Origin: Paramarasmius palmivorus
Lineage: Eukaryota > Basidiomycota > Agaricomycetes > Agaricales > Marasmiaceae
Reading direction: 5' to 3'
DNA: 64,000 nt
NCBI GenBank assembly: GCA_037176845.1
Contig: JAYKXP010000056.1
Location: forward strand, 186,001-250,000
Shown here: positions 33,711 to 45,919 of the stretch, piece by piece
Position numbering within the stretch: position 1 is the stretch's first letter
Layout: every line of letters begins with the position of its first letter
Made by a program: the position numbers and the translations under genes
Notes under the pieces: generated by a model
Told to the model about the DNA's origin: nothing
The model's input: only the letters and a program-made list of their open reading frames with translations
Database searches by the model: none

Positions 33711-34971
33711 TCACAATCCACCGGGCATGGCAGGATCCTCATCGATATTTCCTTCCTCCAAAGGCTTCGAGGCGTCTGCCTCAGAATTAGTGACAACCGG
33801 GGTTGTCTCGTCATTATCACGGGTATGCCAGCGAGTGAGGTTGTCAATCAGATTCGACATCCTCGAGCTCCAGCCTTCCTTCGACTTGGTATCCTTTTCT
33901 TCGGCAGAATTGTTGGTCTCGGCTTCAGCAGGCTCAGGTGGAGGCTCAGAAGCAGCAACGGGTGCAGTTGCTGGCGCGGCCTCGAAGGTAGAAGAGAGTC
34001 CGTCAGGAGTCGTTTTAAGGAATGAATGTAGAGAGGCCTGGGATGTCCCACGAGGGCGGTTCATTGAACCCGAACTTGGCGCATGGAAGGAGGTTGGAGG
34101 AGGCGCAGTATGAGGAATAGGGACGCTGTGTCTTTTGTTGGGAAGAGGAAGAGATGGGTACCGATCGCCGACCTGAATGAAGGGAGCGATAGCGAGCATG
34201 GATGTCGTAGGCTCAACGACGTATTCGTTGTCCGATAGGTGAGCAGTGAACTCGGCGGAGAACGGTCGGGATTTAGAGACGTTGGGAAGACAAGAACTGA
34301 AGTATGTCAGTTCGATGTAGATCTCGCCGCGTTGAATGCCTTCTCTGGATAGTGGAATCCACTCTACAGATTTTTATTTAGAGTTCTATTCGAGAGACGA
34401 AGATAGGCTCAGGCTTACCATCGAATTCGCCACGTTGTAGAGCGGTACGGACATCCATAGTTCCTTCCCCAACCAGCAGGTCTGGACCACGCTTGTCCTC
34501 CCAGATGCTAATATGCATTACCCGATTTTCCTTCTCTGGGTTGTCATATACAGCAAACCTCAGTTCCTCGTCCCATTCAGGATGTTGCCCACCACGAACG
34601 TCTATTGAGGTCTTTTGGGTATCTCCGCTGAAAGTAATCCGAGTATAAACATTCTGCTTGGAACAGACATGCTTATCCGGTAGATGACGTGCGCGTAAGA
34701 CGACTGCGACGACGGTGCCGATTTCTCTACCGTGATGAGGGAGACAGATGGAGGTTCGGGGTGTAGCTGGCATGGACGAGTCTCGTGATGACGCGATTGA
34801 AGAGCGAGAAGAAGCGGTCCCATCGTGAGAGGATGCTGAGCTTAGATCAGGCGGCAATGAAGACGCTCTGGAAGGTGGAGAAGGATCCGCGACTTTTGAC
34901 CGAGGAGCCTCACTGACAGGAGCGGGAGCAGAGGATGCCCGAGCAGTGTGACGAGGCTTGACCAAACGCAT
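33711..34971 (-). CDS. C2-domain protein, similar in layout to the cytokinesis factor Inn1/Fic1
   Basis: Two exons (34419-34971 and 33711-34363) give 401 residues. Residues 1-85 are Ser/Pro-rich and basic. A C2 domain follows at about 83-225: REIGTVVAVVLRARHLPDKH, then TRITFSGDTQKTSIDVRGGQ, HPEWDEELRFAVYD, and ISIWEDKRGPDLLVGEG, ending with IPLSREGIQRGEIYIELTYF. The C-terminal half is Pro/Ser-rich (HTAPPPTSFHAP) and disordered. A single C2 domain plus a Pro-rich tail is the layout of fungal ingression proteins Inn1/Fic1, which link the contractile ring to the septum membrane and bind SH3 proteins. That is an analogy from layout; the N-terminal extension is longer than in yeast. The Ca-binding aspartates look incomplete, so calcium-independent membrane binding is likely. 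Confidence 0.82.
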
Positions 34972-35459
34972 GGTGTCGATGAGGGAGAAAAAACTGTCGC
35001 CTCAGTCGAACAAGCTTTTATATGTTTGTCCGGTGGAGCTCGTTGTCAAATTCGATGCTGAAACGCGAGCAAAACGCAAGAGAAATCCTGTTGAGGACGT
35101 CATGGTGATAGTGCTAGCCATTTTGGCTGCCATCGATCGGGACTGTAGGTAATTCACGGTCTGGAATATTCTTTGAAAAGTATGGTATACTTGCGAGCTG
35201 AAGGGCTGGGCGGCGAACGGACATGGAGAAGGCGAAGGGAACGATGTCGGGCACCGGGTGTGTCGACAATGACAGTCACGTTCTATATCGGACCTTTTCG
35301 GCCGACATCGTTTACTGGTCCGGACCCAGGCTCACTCAGTCATTTGACGATAATATGATGTTCAGGATCCATTGAAGTCAATACAATACATTGTGATGAT
35401 AGGAATAAAAAGTTCTGTAAATCTGTTATAGGTTCGTTGTAATGAGCCGACTAGTAGTA

Positions 35460-37964
35460 TCAGTAAGGTCCTGCGTAAAGGAAGTCTCCTGGTACACTAG
35501 GATCTGAAATCGAATGTCTGAAAACCATGGGTCAGTGGAAAGTGGAACAAGGAACGAGCTAGAACACCCACACATCCAAAAGGTGATCGTGCACCTCCCT
35601 TCGCGTCACCAATGCATCGACATGTACATTACAGTGTGCACAAGCCCAGCATTGTCGGACATCTTCGACCTCTTCGTGAACGATTTCAAATTTCACTTCA
35701 TTAGGTTCATAGAGGGGAGAGTGACGATGTTTAATAATCTGCGAATCGAGTTAGAACAAGTGTTTCGGGTTAGAAGAGACTTCAGAGAAATAACACTCAC
35801 ACATTCCCTCCAAGTTGCGACGGAACGAGCTCGTTTCTCGGGATCAGGAGACGCCGCACAGTCAAGGCACTTGAAAAAGTCTCCTCTGGTATCCATGTCA
35901 TCAACAGTCGTTGTGGCAATTTTCAGCTGGGACAGGTACAGGAGCTGTATGTGCACATAGTGCGGGCCTTGTAGATCAACCCACGGTTTGTGTGGAAGAC
36001 ATTCTAAGGACGCCCCAGTAGTCAAGTAGCACTTGTTGTGACTGAATGCCACATCCAAGGAAGTAAAGATGGAGGTAGGCTGATTATAGTGAGGGCATCG
36101 GTTACACCGGAATCCATAGACCGCGAGCTTGTCACAATCCTTCGCATATCTGGGTGAATAATAGGTGGAATCGAGTATCTCGGGATACTCGCCCGTGAAG
36201 TTGGGGCCAAAAGCATTTTTCGCAATCTCGTTGATCCTTCCACGTCTTACGCCACCTGAAACAGAGACGCCATCTGACCACTGCTCGATAACGGAACGAC
36301 ACAATTCTAGAGCGCCTGAGAAGTCCGCGGAGGTGCATACCACGTTGTCCGGTAGAATGAGAATTTTGAGCACCTCGGGGAATCTGCATATCGCTTCGAG
36401 GGGAGGCGTGCGAAGCCATTTACCGGGTCCAAGGGCCTTCTTGAACTGAGTATATGTTTCTCGAACCAATTCCCGTCGCTGAACAAAGACTCTGCCAATT
36501 GGATTCTTGCAAACCAAAGTGACGCGATATTCGCTCATCAATTCGAGTGCTTCTTCCTTGACGAAGTCCCATTCTAGAGTTCATTCGCGTCAGAAGCAGG
36601 TAAAACTGTAGACGAATCACACAAACCACGATCAGTCAACTTCTTGGGTTCGCGGAGGTGGCTCGACTTTGAAATTTTTTGTGCATCCTCATCGCTATAC
36701 CCCAGCTCAACAAATCTTTTTTGAATACTGGACGATAGTTAGATTCCCTGCAAGAGGTAATACTGTAATACTCACGCCTTAGCTCTAATGGCGCAAACCT
36801 CGTCCTCCTCACTCTTCCTGTAGTCTTGAAGCCAGCCCAGTGCGCGATGGTACAGCTAAAAAAAAGTCAGGAGTAGCTCGGTGATTCTCGACCGCACGGG
36901 ACTTACAGAGTTTTGTTCATCGCGGTATTCTTCTCTGGATACTACATAAGCCAGTCGCTCGGGAAGTCGCGATTTCAACTCCTCGAGTTCCTTTTCGATC
37001 TTTTCGACCTCTTCACGGCTATAGTACTCGTTATATCGCTGGGGTCCGACTAGAAGTTGCAATCGTTAGACGTTCAGTAGGGATCAGAAAATAGCATACG
37101 GACTTGCTATATGTGGTACAAGATCAAATACTTTTTTTCGAGAGGCTTTCAAGGTCCTATTCCGAGTACGAGTTCATGTTATCATTTCAAATGTTATGAA
37201 CGGGTGAGCATCATACCGATTTTTGAGACAGGTGCCGCAGAGCCGTTTCTTGAACATGAAGATGGGATTAACATGATGTTTATTCCTTCTTCCACACTCC
37301 TAGATACAGCAATAAGGTCTCAGTGAGCAACTCAACGTCAAATGTTCATAACAGAAAATAGAAGCGCACCTCACATCTGGTTTCTCCAAGCAACAAAACG
37401 GCCCATTCTGCTTCAGACATACCCGGAAGAGGATCCGGAATCTTGAACTCTACTCGCATGCCCGTCCATGTAGCGATTGCGTGTGTAGATAGGAGGTCGT
37501 AGAATGCACGATTGACTTGCATTAACGAGACAAAGTCCCGCGGATTGGTAGTGAATTGGCAAATCTGTGAATGTTTCTTCAATCAAGTGGTAAGGAGCCC
37601 GAGTGATATATACGGACTGTAAGAATAATATCGAGAGGCTGGTCAACCAACATGCTCAAACTTGCGCCTCGCCTTTTCCTCGGTTTGGCCACGGTTACGG
37701 CTTTCGACTGATCTTTCTTCTTCGTACGGGTCTTGGTTCTCTTTTTCTGTGGTTTCTCGTCAAAATCTAGAAGGCATGCAGATATCAGTATGTATGATTC
37801 CCCAAGGCAAGAAAGCATAGACATTCACCGTTTTCAGAGTCTGTTTCATGGGCACGTTTCGACTTCTGTACTTGCGTTCCACTCTGATCTGCCTGAGAGT
37901 CTGCAACAGCTTGGTTTCCTTGACTCCTTGCAAGTCTCGTAGACCTGCGATTATTTCCAGCCAT
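35460..37964 (-). CDS. F-box/zinc-finger family protein, member F1
   Basis: About ten exons on the minus strand, start ATG at 37962-37964 (MAGNNRRSTRLARSQGN) and stop at 35460-35462 after FLYAGPY. Order of parts: a basic, Lys-rich N-terminus with a likely nuclear signal (KPRKRRGASLSML), an F-box-like block QPLDIILTICQFTTNPRDFV ... VNRAFYDLLSTHAI, then DPLPGMSEAEWAVLLLG, a zinc-ribbon-like CEECGRRNKHH ... RLCGTC, a long middle part containing FPEVLKILILPDNVV, TGEYPEI, YGFRCNRC and PHYVHIQLLYLSQLKI, then DTRGDFFKCLDCAASPD, and a C-terminal CAHCNVHVDALVTRREV...H...H finger. All exons checked are open. Three other full members and one relic occur in this window. F-box proteins usually select substrates for SCF ubiquitin ligases. 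A DNA-binding role cannot be excluded given the zinc sites. Confidence 0.8.
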
Positions 37965-38047
37965 GGAGAATGAAACGGATGTGGTGGTTGTGGACGAAGA
38001 TCGGAATGGATCAATGATCGCCCTTTTCTAGTTTACCGAGACGCGGC

Positions 38048-38053
38048 CACGTG
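38048..38053. promoter_or_regulatory. CACGTG core of the shared promoter module (gene F1)
   Basis: Palindromic CACGTG about 85 bases before the F1 start, read on the minus strand within GGCTTGGCGTGGCC...CACGTGG...CGGTAAA...GGGCGATCA. The same arrangement precedes the other family members. CACGTG is the E-box bound by bHLH or bZIP factors. Confidence 0.65.
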
Positions 38054-38330
38054 CACCGGCCACGCCAAGCCCCTATTGTTCTCCTCTTATGGCTTTGTGG
38101 CATCGTGTCATTTCGTGTTTGAGCCTTCTACTTTCCAGCCTGGGAACTGTTCGGTTCACAACTTATTCCTGTTCAGATATTTATGGCATGGAACAACCCC
38201 AGACTCGCTCGATGGCGGAGTGCTCAAGGTTGCAGTCAGAATTTCAAGTACTGAGTTACTCCTATTCCTGATTGTACATAACAACAACAGTTCAAAGTTC
38301 TAGGGCAATCATGCGTCTTCTATCACTGTA

Positions 38331-40788
38331 TCAGTATGGTCCTGCGTAAAGAAAGTCTCCTGGAACAATTGGGGCCGAAATCGAATGGCTATAAATCATT
38401 ACTTAGTGTCAAGCGGAATAAGAAAGGAGCAGAACACCCACATGTTCAAAAGGTGCTCATGTACTTCCTTTCGCGTCACCAATGCATCGACATGAATATT
38501 ACAGTGTGCACAGGCCCACCATTTCCAGTCATCCTCAGTCTTTTCGCGAACGAGTTCAAACTTTACCCCATCAGGGTTATATTCAGCATGACGGTGTCGA
38601 GCAACCTGGGAAATCCAAAAATTATGAGTATCGGAGGTACGCTAAGAAATACTAAAACTCACACATTCCCTCCAAGTCGCGACAGCCCGAGCTTGTCTCT
38701 CTAGATCAGGAGACGCCGCGCACTCGAGGCACTTGAAAAAGTCCCCTCGATTATCCAAGTCATCGGTGGTCGTTGCAGCGATCTTCAGTCCGGACAAGTA
38801 CAGGAGCTGTATGTGCACATAATGCGGGCCTTTGATCTCAATCCATGGCTGGTCTGGAATGCGTTCCCGGGAAGCATACTGCGCTGAGCACCCGTTGTGA
38901 CCAATTGCCACACCCAAAGAAGTGAACATGGACCGGCACCGGTAGCACTGGAAACCGTATACGGCAAGTTTGATGCAATCCTTTCCGTGTCTGGAGGGCG
39001 AATAGTAATTGGGCTCAAGCATCACGGGATACTCGTCCGTGAAGCTTGGTCCAAAAGCCTCTTTCACAGTATCGTTAATTCCGCTGTGACTCACTCCCCC
39101 TGAAACATGTAGAGTATCTGACCACTCCTCGATGGTGGAGCGATGCGATTCTAGAGCGTTCGCGAAGTCGTCGGGGTTGCGTACAACATTGTCCGGTACA
39201 ATCAGGATCTTGAGAACCTCTGGGAATATGCAAATCGTGTCAATGGGGGGTACGCCCACCCATTTACCAGGTGCAAGGGTCCCTTGAAACCGAGTGTACG
39301 CTACCCGAACCAACTCGCGCCGTTGAGCAAAGATTCCAGAAGTTGGAGTCCTTGCGACCAACGTTACGCGACGTTCGTTCATTACGTCAAGTGCCTTTTC
39401 CTTAATAAGTTGCCATTCTGGCATTGACTTGATCGTTAGAAGCGTTGAGGATTGTGGAATAGCGCTGCCACATACCACGATCATTCAACTCTTTGGGACT
39501 ACGCAGCTCCCTCGATTTCGAAGCTTGCTTGGCATCCTTTTCACAATATCCTAGCTCCAAGAATCGCTCCTCAATGCTAAGTGATGGTTAGATTCTGTGA
39601 ATGAAGACAAGTAACACTATAGCGCTCACACCTTCGCTTTCATGTCACACATCTCGTCATATTCAATCCTCCTGTACCGATACAGCCAGTCCAATGCGCG
39701 GGAATAGAGCTACAATGCCGTGAGCAGATCACTTATTAGAACGTAGATTATAACCTACAGAGTTGAATTTATCCCGAGATAATCTTCCAGACACGATGTA
39801 AGTTACTCGTTCCGCAGGATCTCGCGATTCCAACGTTTTGAGCTCTTCGTTGACCTTTTCAACCTCTTCATGGCTATAGTACCGATTATCTCGCTGCGAT
39901 CCAACTGGAAGTTGCGTTAAACCGCGAAGCTTGAAATCGAAAAACAAGGTGCGAACCAGCCATATGCGGAACAATACTAAATATCTCCCCGCGATTCTCA
40001 TAAATATCCCCGCCCTTCAAGGTTCTGCTCCAGGCATGAGACCCAAAGACTTTACGAGTGTAGGAGTAACACACCGATTCCTAAGACAAGTCCCACAAAG
40101 CCGTTCCTTGAACATGAAAATCGGAAGAACATGTTGCTTATTCCTTCTTCCGCAATCCTAGGCACTTAGAGTGAGCGACTTGATCTAGGGCATCATGGAA
40201 AACCGTTACACACCTCGCATTTAGGCTCTCCAAGCAACAGAATAGCCCACTCCGCTTCAGACATTCCCGGCAAAGGATCCGGAATTTCGTATTCCATTCG
40301 CATGTTCTTCCAAGTTGTGATCGCGTCGGAGGATAGGAGATTGTAAAATGCACGGCACACTTGCATCAGCGATACAAAGTCCCGCGGGGTAGTGAATTTA
40401 CAAATCTGTTCAGGTTCGGTCAGGATGTAAATGTGCACAGATGAGATATACGCACTGTAAGAATGATATCGAGAGGTTGATCAACCAGCATGCTCAAACT
40501 TGCACCTCGTCTTTTCCTCGGTTTGGCTGGGGCCACGGTTTTAGATTGATGATTTTTGGTCCGGGTCTTGGCTCTCTTTTTCCGGGGTTTCTCGTTGAAA
40601 TCTAATGAGAATGGCGATTAGTGCTCGGGATTTTCTACGCAAGAAAGTATAGACGTATACGTACCATCTTCAGAGTCGGTTTCATGAGCACGTTTCGAGG
40701 TTCCCATCAGTTCGGCCTCTTCGGAAGGCTCAGCGGCTTGATTTTCTCGAATTCTGAGTCTGGTAGACCTGCGAATATTGTCGCTCAT
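38331..40788 (-). CDS. F-box/zinc-finger family protein, member F2
   Basis: Minus-strand start at 40788 (MSDNIRRSTRLRIRENQAA) and stop at 38331-38333 after FLYAGPY. It shares the whole layout of F1: basic N-terminus with KPRKRRGASLSML, F-box-like QPLDIILTICKFTTPRDFVS ... VCRAFYNLLSSDAI, DPLPGMSEAEWAILLLGEPK, a CxxC...CxxC ribbon, a large exon around 38642-39419 with FPEVLKILIVPDNVV, TDEYPVM, YGFQCYRC and PHYVHIQLLYLSGLKI, DNRGDFFKCLECAASPD, and a C-terminal CAHCNIHVDALVTRKEV finger. It is in direct tandem with F1. Compared with F1 the region between YGFQC and FTSLGVA is shortened by several residues. No obvious break. Confidence 0.8.
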
Positions 40789-40860
40789 AGCAGAGGCGGT
40801 GGTTATGACAAAGATGGATGATCGCGGCGAGCCGCCCCTTTTTATTTACCGTGACGCCCC

Positions 40861-40866
40861 CACGTG
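40861..40866. promoter_or_regulatory. CACGTG core of the shared promoter module (gene F2)
   Basis: CACGTG about 75 bases before the F2 start, in the minus-strand context GGCGTGGCCGTGGCACGTGG, followed by CGGTAAATAAAAAGGGGCG. It closely matches the module before F1 and F3. Confidence 0.65.
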
Positions 40867-40869
40867 CCA

Positions 40870-43373
40870 CGGCCACGCCAAGCCCCTATTGACACGGTTA
40901 CATTGTTCACCACTTGATTCTTCGCCTGAAAAGGTAAATGTGAATCTGGTGGGAAATAGCTAACAGAGTGGAATGTTATACGAATGAATATACCGACAGG
41001 AGTAACGCAACCAGGTTTGTCTTTGGTGACTGGTCTTGACAGGGCAAGAATCAAACTGATCAAGCAATGTCGGAGGAATCAGGTAGAGTGCTCCAAGACA
41101 AGAAAGGTGAGCTCCCGTACACCTACTTCAGCCCCGGATTCGAAAGCACCATCCAAGCACCATCATGCATCCTTCTAATCGAGGTACTGTAGTTTCCACG
41201 ATTGTGCCGCTAACCAATCCCTCCTTGTCAGACTAGACTAGACTTCACGCAGGAGAAAGCTCGACATTCCAGCATGAGTCGTCCCCGTAAACATGCGAAG
41301 GCCAGTGTTGCAATCGAGGGTCATCGGTCATCATTGGATCCATAGTGCTGATCCTCCAGCGTCTATGATCCCGGCTTGGTTTTCTTTGTCTTCACGTCCC
41401 TGAAAACTCCCGTTTTGCAACGAGACGCGTGCCTTGGACATCTCGATAGGTCGAGTAATACTGTGGATTCGGATTAGTAGCAGCACGCCGACGGATTAGC
41501 AGAAAGGACCTCATCGACATCCCCGAGCGCTGCCAGCACATACTACGAATCGGGCCATCCGAACGAAAGTCATTTGTCATTGGGTGTTTTGAATCGGAGC
41601 TAGTCCAGCATATGATAATGATGGTTCTGAGGCAAGTAAGCCTAAAGTTGGGTACGTCGATCGAATAGGCGTTTCGGCCGACTGTATCGGAAGGCATGGG
41701 CACCCTGACCACATCTCCACAAATTCGTTAGAATTCTGGTCAATTTTTTTTTTTGCTGAGAACAGTGATCAAGAGCCCGTACATGCAGAGAAAAGAATGT
41801 ACCCAGAATATTGACTCCAGTGACTGTATTGGTAGTGTAACGTGGATGACGCGGCAGGCATCAGATTCGGAAGTGATACGATATCTTTGACGTTTGCTAT
41901 TCACCACCACCTCCAGAGTTCGCATAGAAGAAATGTCCTCCAATTGGTTGAATTGACAGTAGTTAGTGTATTTTTTCGTCTTTTACGCTTGTTCTCAGCC
42001 CATATACCTTCACAGTCCAAATCGGGGTTCATATCAATAGTGTTTGGGCAATTTTCAACAGAGTACGACAGGACAAGGCTGAAGAGAAAGTTGATCATGA
42101 TGCTGGCATTAGAGGGGGTTCGATCAACTTGAGTGGTTGCCCAAAAGGATTCTGTAGAGCCTTGGCATCTAGCTCTCGGGAATGGTTATGTCGTGAGGAC
42201 CAGTTTCGTTTACAAACTTTGCCTTTACTGATCATGGCTCTCAAGTAGAGGACCAGGCTGTGCCATCGTAGAACGGCCCTGCAACTCCTAGATCTTCCCG
42301 ACATGGCTCAGAGCGTTACCAACCTTCCCGTTGTCTAATCCTAGAATGCCCGCAAAGTCGGAAATTGCGTTTTACAACATCAACCGAGCCAGCTCGTCCT
42401 ACGCTTTCGGTCCACATCTGCCATATCTAGCTCTTAATCACTTGCCACCTCATACGGCTACGAGCCTTCAATCAAGTGCAATGATTCCAGGAAAACCCAG
42501 GCACCGTAATGCATATCTGCCCCCAAGTCCATTCATACCATTTCCATCTGCCAGTGGTATTATCGACTATCTTTCGAAGCGGCAGCGGACATCTCGACGA
42601 ACTCGTCAGCCAACAAGCGTTTGTCCCTCGATCCATAATGTCATCGTTATGACTGCATGTTGCACGGGCGTCCTTGATGATTATTTATCACCCTCTCGGG
42701 ATGCAGTGATTGTTCCCCGTGAGTGTGGGTTTGACGCGAGTGGGGTCATGGCTTGGCCTCGGCTGGGATATCGATATACCGCGGGAGTTCATTGGATTGG
42801 GTCTCAGTACCTCTCAACGCAAGGTGACCATTACTTACTACTACCTTCCAACTAGCTAATCATCGAGCCATATAGAGACTTGAAATCATACACCTTCACG
42901 CGCAAGGCAACTTCCCAGAAGAACCGTCCGGCCCCGATTCACCAAAACATGATTCGTCGTTTACACTTACATCGTTCTTGCCAAGTTCTTGCTGTTCTAT
43001 GACGCTCTAGGCCATCATGCTTGACACCTCACTAGACCTGTCACGGGAACGCGGTGCAACCCGTAGGACAATAATCCCAAACTCCAAATGCTCGATTGGA
43101 GCGCATCGAGCGCATCGGCATTTACATGAATGGCCAAAGGTATTATCAATATGTTCCACCTTACTCTAGCATCAACTACTAATACCGTTGACTTAGATTC
43201 CGTTGGTGGCGAACGTGATTCATTGCTCGCATCACTGCCGTACCATTTCTCGGAACTCACTACGATGGTGTCTCTGCCTCATTCATTGTGTCCTAAAGGC
43301 TTATTATAAGTACCAGCACAGTTGCACTGGGATCCAGCCAGATCCAGAAACTTCTCCGCTACTTACGTTCAAC
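40870..43373. other. Gene-poor stretch, 2.5 kb
   Basis: The largest open frame (42331-42855, plus, 174 codons) is Pro/Ser-rich, has no motif and no splice context, and is probably not a gene. Other frames are short. No repeat or RNA gene was seen. Confidence 0.35.
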
Positions 43374-44627
43374 ATGCCTTCTGCTATCGTCACTGGTTCA
43401 GCTCAAGGCATTGGGAGAACAATTGCCCTCAGTCTAGCACAAGCAGGCTACGATGTCACCGTCAACGACATTCCGTCCCAGAACTACAAACTTGAAGAGC
43501 TCGCGAAAGAGATAGAATCGCTAGGAAGAAAAGCAGTGGTCTCCACGGGCGACGTATCCATTGAGGCAGATGTGAAGAGGATCATCACCGCCACGGTGGA
43601 ACAGCTGGGGGGATTGGACGTTGTTGGTCCATGTTCATCAATCTCCCTCTCTCCGCGGCTGACGCTCCTGTTCAGATGGTTGCCAACGCAGCTGCAACCA
43701 ATTTTCGCTTCCTTAAACCCATGCCCGCAGGTGGGACCTTTCCGGACATGTCGCATAGCATGCTAATGTCATTACTTTGTGCAGCAACTGTGGAAGAATG
43801 GGATTCCGTTCACGCCGTGAACACCCGGGGCACGTTTCTATGTTACAAGTACGCAGCTGAACAGATGGTTTCTCAAGGACGCGGGGGCAGATTGATAGGT
43901 GCTTGTTCAGCGTCAGGCAAGAGAGGTATGTGTTCCCGCGTCCTGTCGCAAATAGGCCTTCTGAAAGGTAATATAACAGGTGATCCCGCAATGGTTGCAT
44001 ATTCTGTATCCAAGTTTGCCATTAGAGGCTTAACCCAGTGTGCTGGTGCATCGTCTCGTTGATTATGTGCATGTTACAGATCCTAACTCCCTGGACTAGC
44101 TCTCGAGTATGGCAAGCATGGCATAACGGCGAACGCCTTTTGTCCAGGTCAGTGCACCTCATCGGCGATTAGCCATAAGGCTAACGCCTATACCACATTA
44201 GGAGTGACGAAGACTGAGCATGGTGTGTCTCGCGAATCGCAAACCGCCGCTTGTCCGAGCTTATTTCATGCTCTATAGTTGCGGCCCACATGGATGGCCC
44301 CGTGATGGACAATGCACTTACCAAAGTCAGTCATGGTTGTGGACTCCTCGATTGCACATCTTTCTGACACTAGTCCCCAGAATGTCGATATGTCTGCACT
44401 AGGCAAGATCTCAGAAATGGCGGATATTGCAAATGTCGTGGTCTTTCTTGCATCGAAAGAGTCGCAATTTATTACTGGTCAGTAGGTTTCCTGCATCCCG
44501 TTAATCGATCTCGTGTCAACCTTTCTTCCTTTCAGGTCAAACAGTGAGTGTGCACTTGGATAGCTCGGGATTATATGATTCACATTCCGAATAGTTGAAC
44601 GTAGATGGTGGTCTCCATTTCGATTGA
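43374..44627 (+). CDS. Short-chain dehydrogenase/reductase, acetoin/diacetyl reductase-like (copy C)
   Basis: Exons 43374-43622, 43676-43730, 43785-43925, 43980-44045, 44100-44147 and 44202-44222, then further exons ending at 44627 (LNVDGGLHFD). The start MPSAIVTGSAQGIGRTIAL carries the cofactor glycine motif; catalytic Ser is in GACSASGKRG and YSVSKFAIRGLTQCA holds YxxxK. The C-terminus SKESQFITGQT joins LNVDGG across an intron. About 260 residues, cytosolic, NAD(P)-dependent oxidoreductase. Intron phases match copies A/B at 18.9 and 23.4 kb, so all four genes descend from one ancestor, with C and D forming a separate pair. A longer upstream open frame from 43203 is not used, because homology starts at MPSAIVTG. 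Substrate unknown. Confidence 0.9.
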
Positions 44628-45919
44628 TGACCTCTGTACATGCCTCGTTGAATGTGTATATAGAGTATTTTGATCTTGATTCACTCCCAAAGAATATGAG
44701 CTCCGCGAACTATATAGACACTGGTGGCAAGTCACTAGTCACAGCGTATAGCGAGGTTTGAACGCTGTACTAAGCGCCCGTGACCTACACCTCTCTTTTT
44801 TTCCACCACCAATCGTTGACAGCCTCGGATGGCCTCCTCTGGAAAAACTCGCCCCTTAACGTTAATAACGTCCATGAAATTTCGAAGGATGGCCTTGAAG
44901 CCATAAGGTCTGAATCAAGTCAAATGCCTGATGTATCGGCTGCAGAAGCTACAGGTGCGCTCATACTCTTTGGCGAATCCTCCGAATCTTCCATTGGTTA
45001 CAAAAAGTCGTTTCTCGTAGCTAGCGAAGCTCAAAGCATCTTCTACCTCGACACAAGAGCCGCACAACCGGAAGACCACCCAGAGACTACCTCGGCGACA
45101 AAACTATCTTCCGCCAAGACGTGGCGTTGCCCATCTGCCTGTCATCGCCCAAGGCCTTACCGGCCAGGGAGCTATATGAAATATTGATATCAATCATCAT
45201 GGAATGAAAGGCTTGACATTCTGCACCGAAGGACCTGACCTGGGCGGGGCAGACGGACACTGAGTAACTTTTTTTCCGGCTAGCAAGTTTCGCGGAACTA
45301 ATGCAGTCATCCCTTAGGCGACGATACCTAGGTCTTATTCTGTCCCCATTCTTGTCTCGCTGCTCGAAAATGTTATCAGACTCCCAGTTTCGTCTCGACC
45401 AGTCTCAGACTCAAGCTCTGTAATCTCCTTCGCACGTTCTTTGTAAAGACTTCCTGGTGGTTCCTATCGCACAACCAGCTTCTGAATTTCACGCGGTACA
45501 CCACTATCATAGATCAATATCAATGACCAGCGGTGATTTAGAGCTATATCATCCGGAAAGCGATACGGCACACACGATTCCCTCGGACCACTCCGATCGT
45601 CCTCCTTCGTTCCCAAATTCCAGGGCCAAAAGACACTAGAGCTCCATTCTTCGAGCTTCCACGTTCCCTAAGCCCTCCAAGTTCCCACCAACGGTTAACG
45701 TCGGTGAGCCGCGAACCTTGTCATGTGGAGGTGCCGAGGATGAGATTAGTACCGCGAAGGAGGATCGCTCTGACATGCTGCACCCATCTTGTTCTTTATC
45801 AGGATGGAGGCGCGCGCTGATGGCATTGGTTCGGGCTATAAAGACCAGCCCCAAAGGACCCACAAATACATTAATCTGATTCTACCTCCCTCGTTTCCCT
45901 GCTTGCCCTCAATAACACG
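44628..45919. other. Region between SDR copies C and D
   Basis: Contains a 135-codon plus-strand open frame (44780-45187) without recognisable motif, and the promoter of copy D. CTATAAA at about 45837 is a candidate TATA box about 80 bases before the copy D start. Confidence 0.4.

Noticed and set aside
42331..42855. 174-codon open frame in the gap before SDR copy C
   Set aside because: No motif, no introns, low-complexity Pro/Ser composition; chance open frame is more likely.
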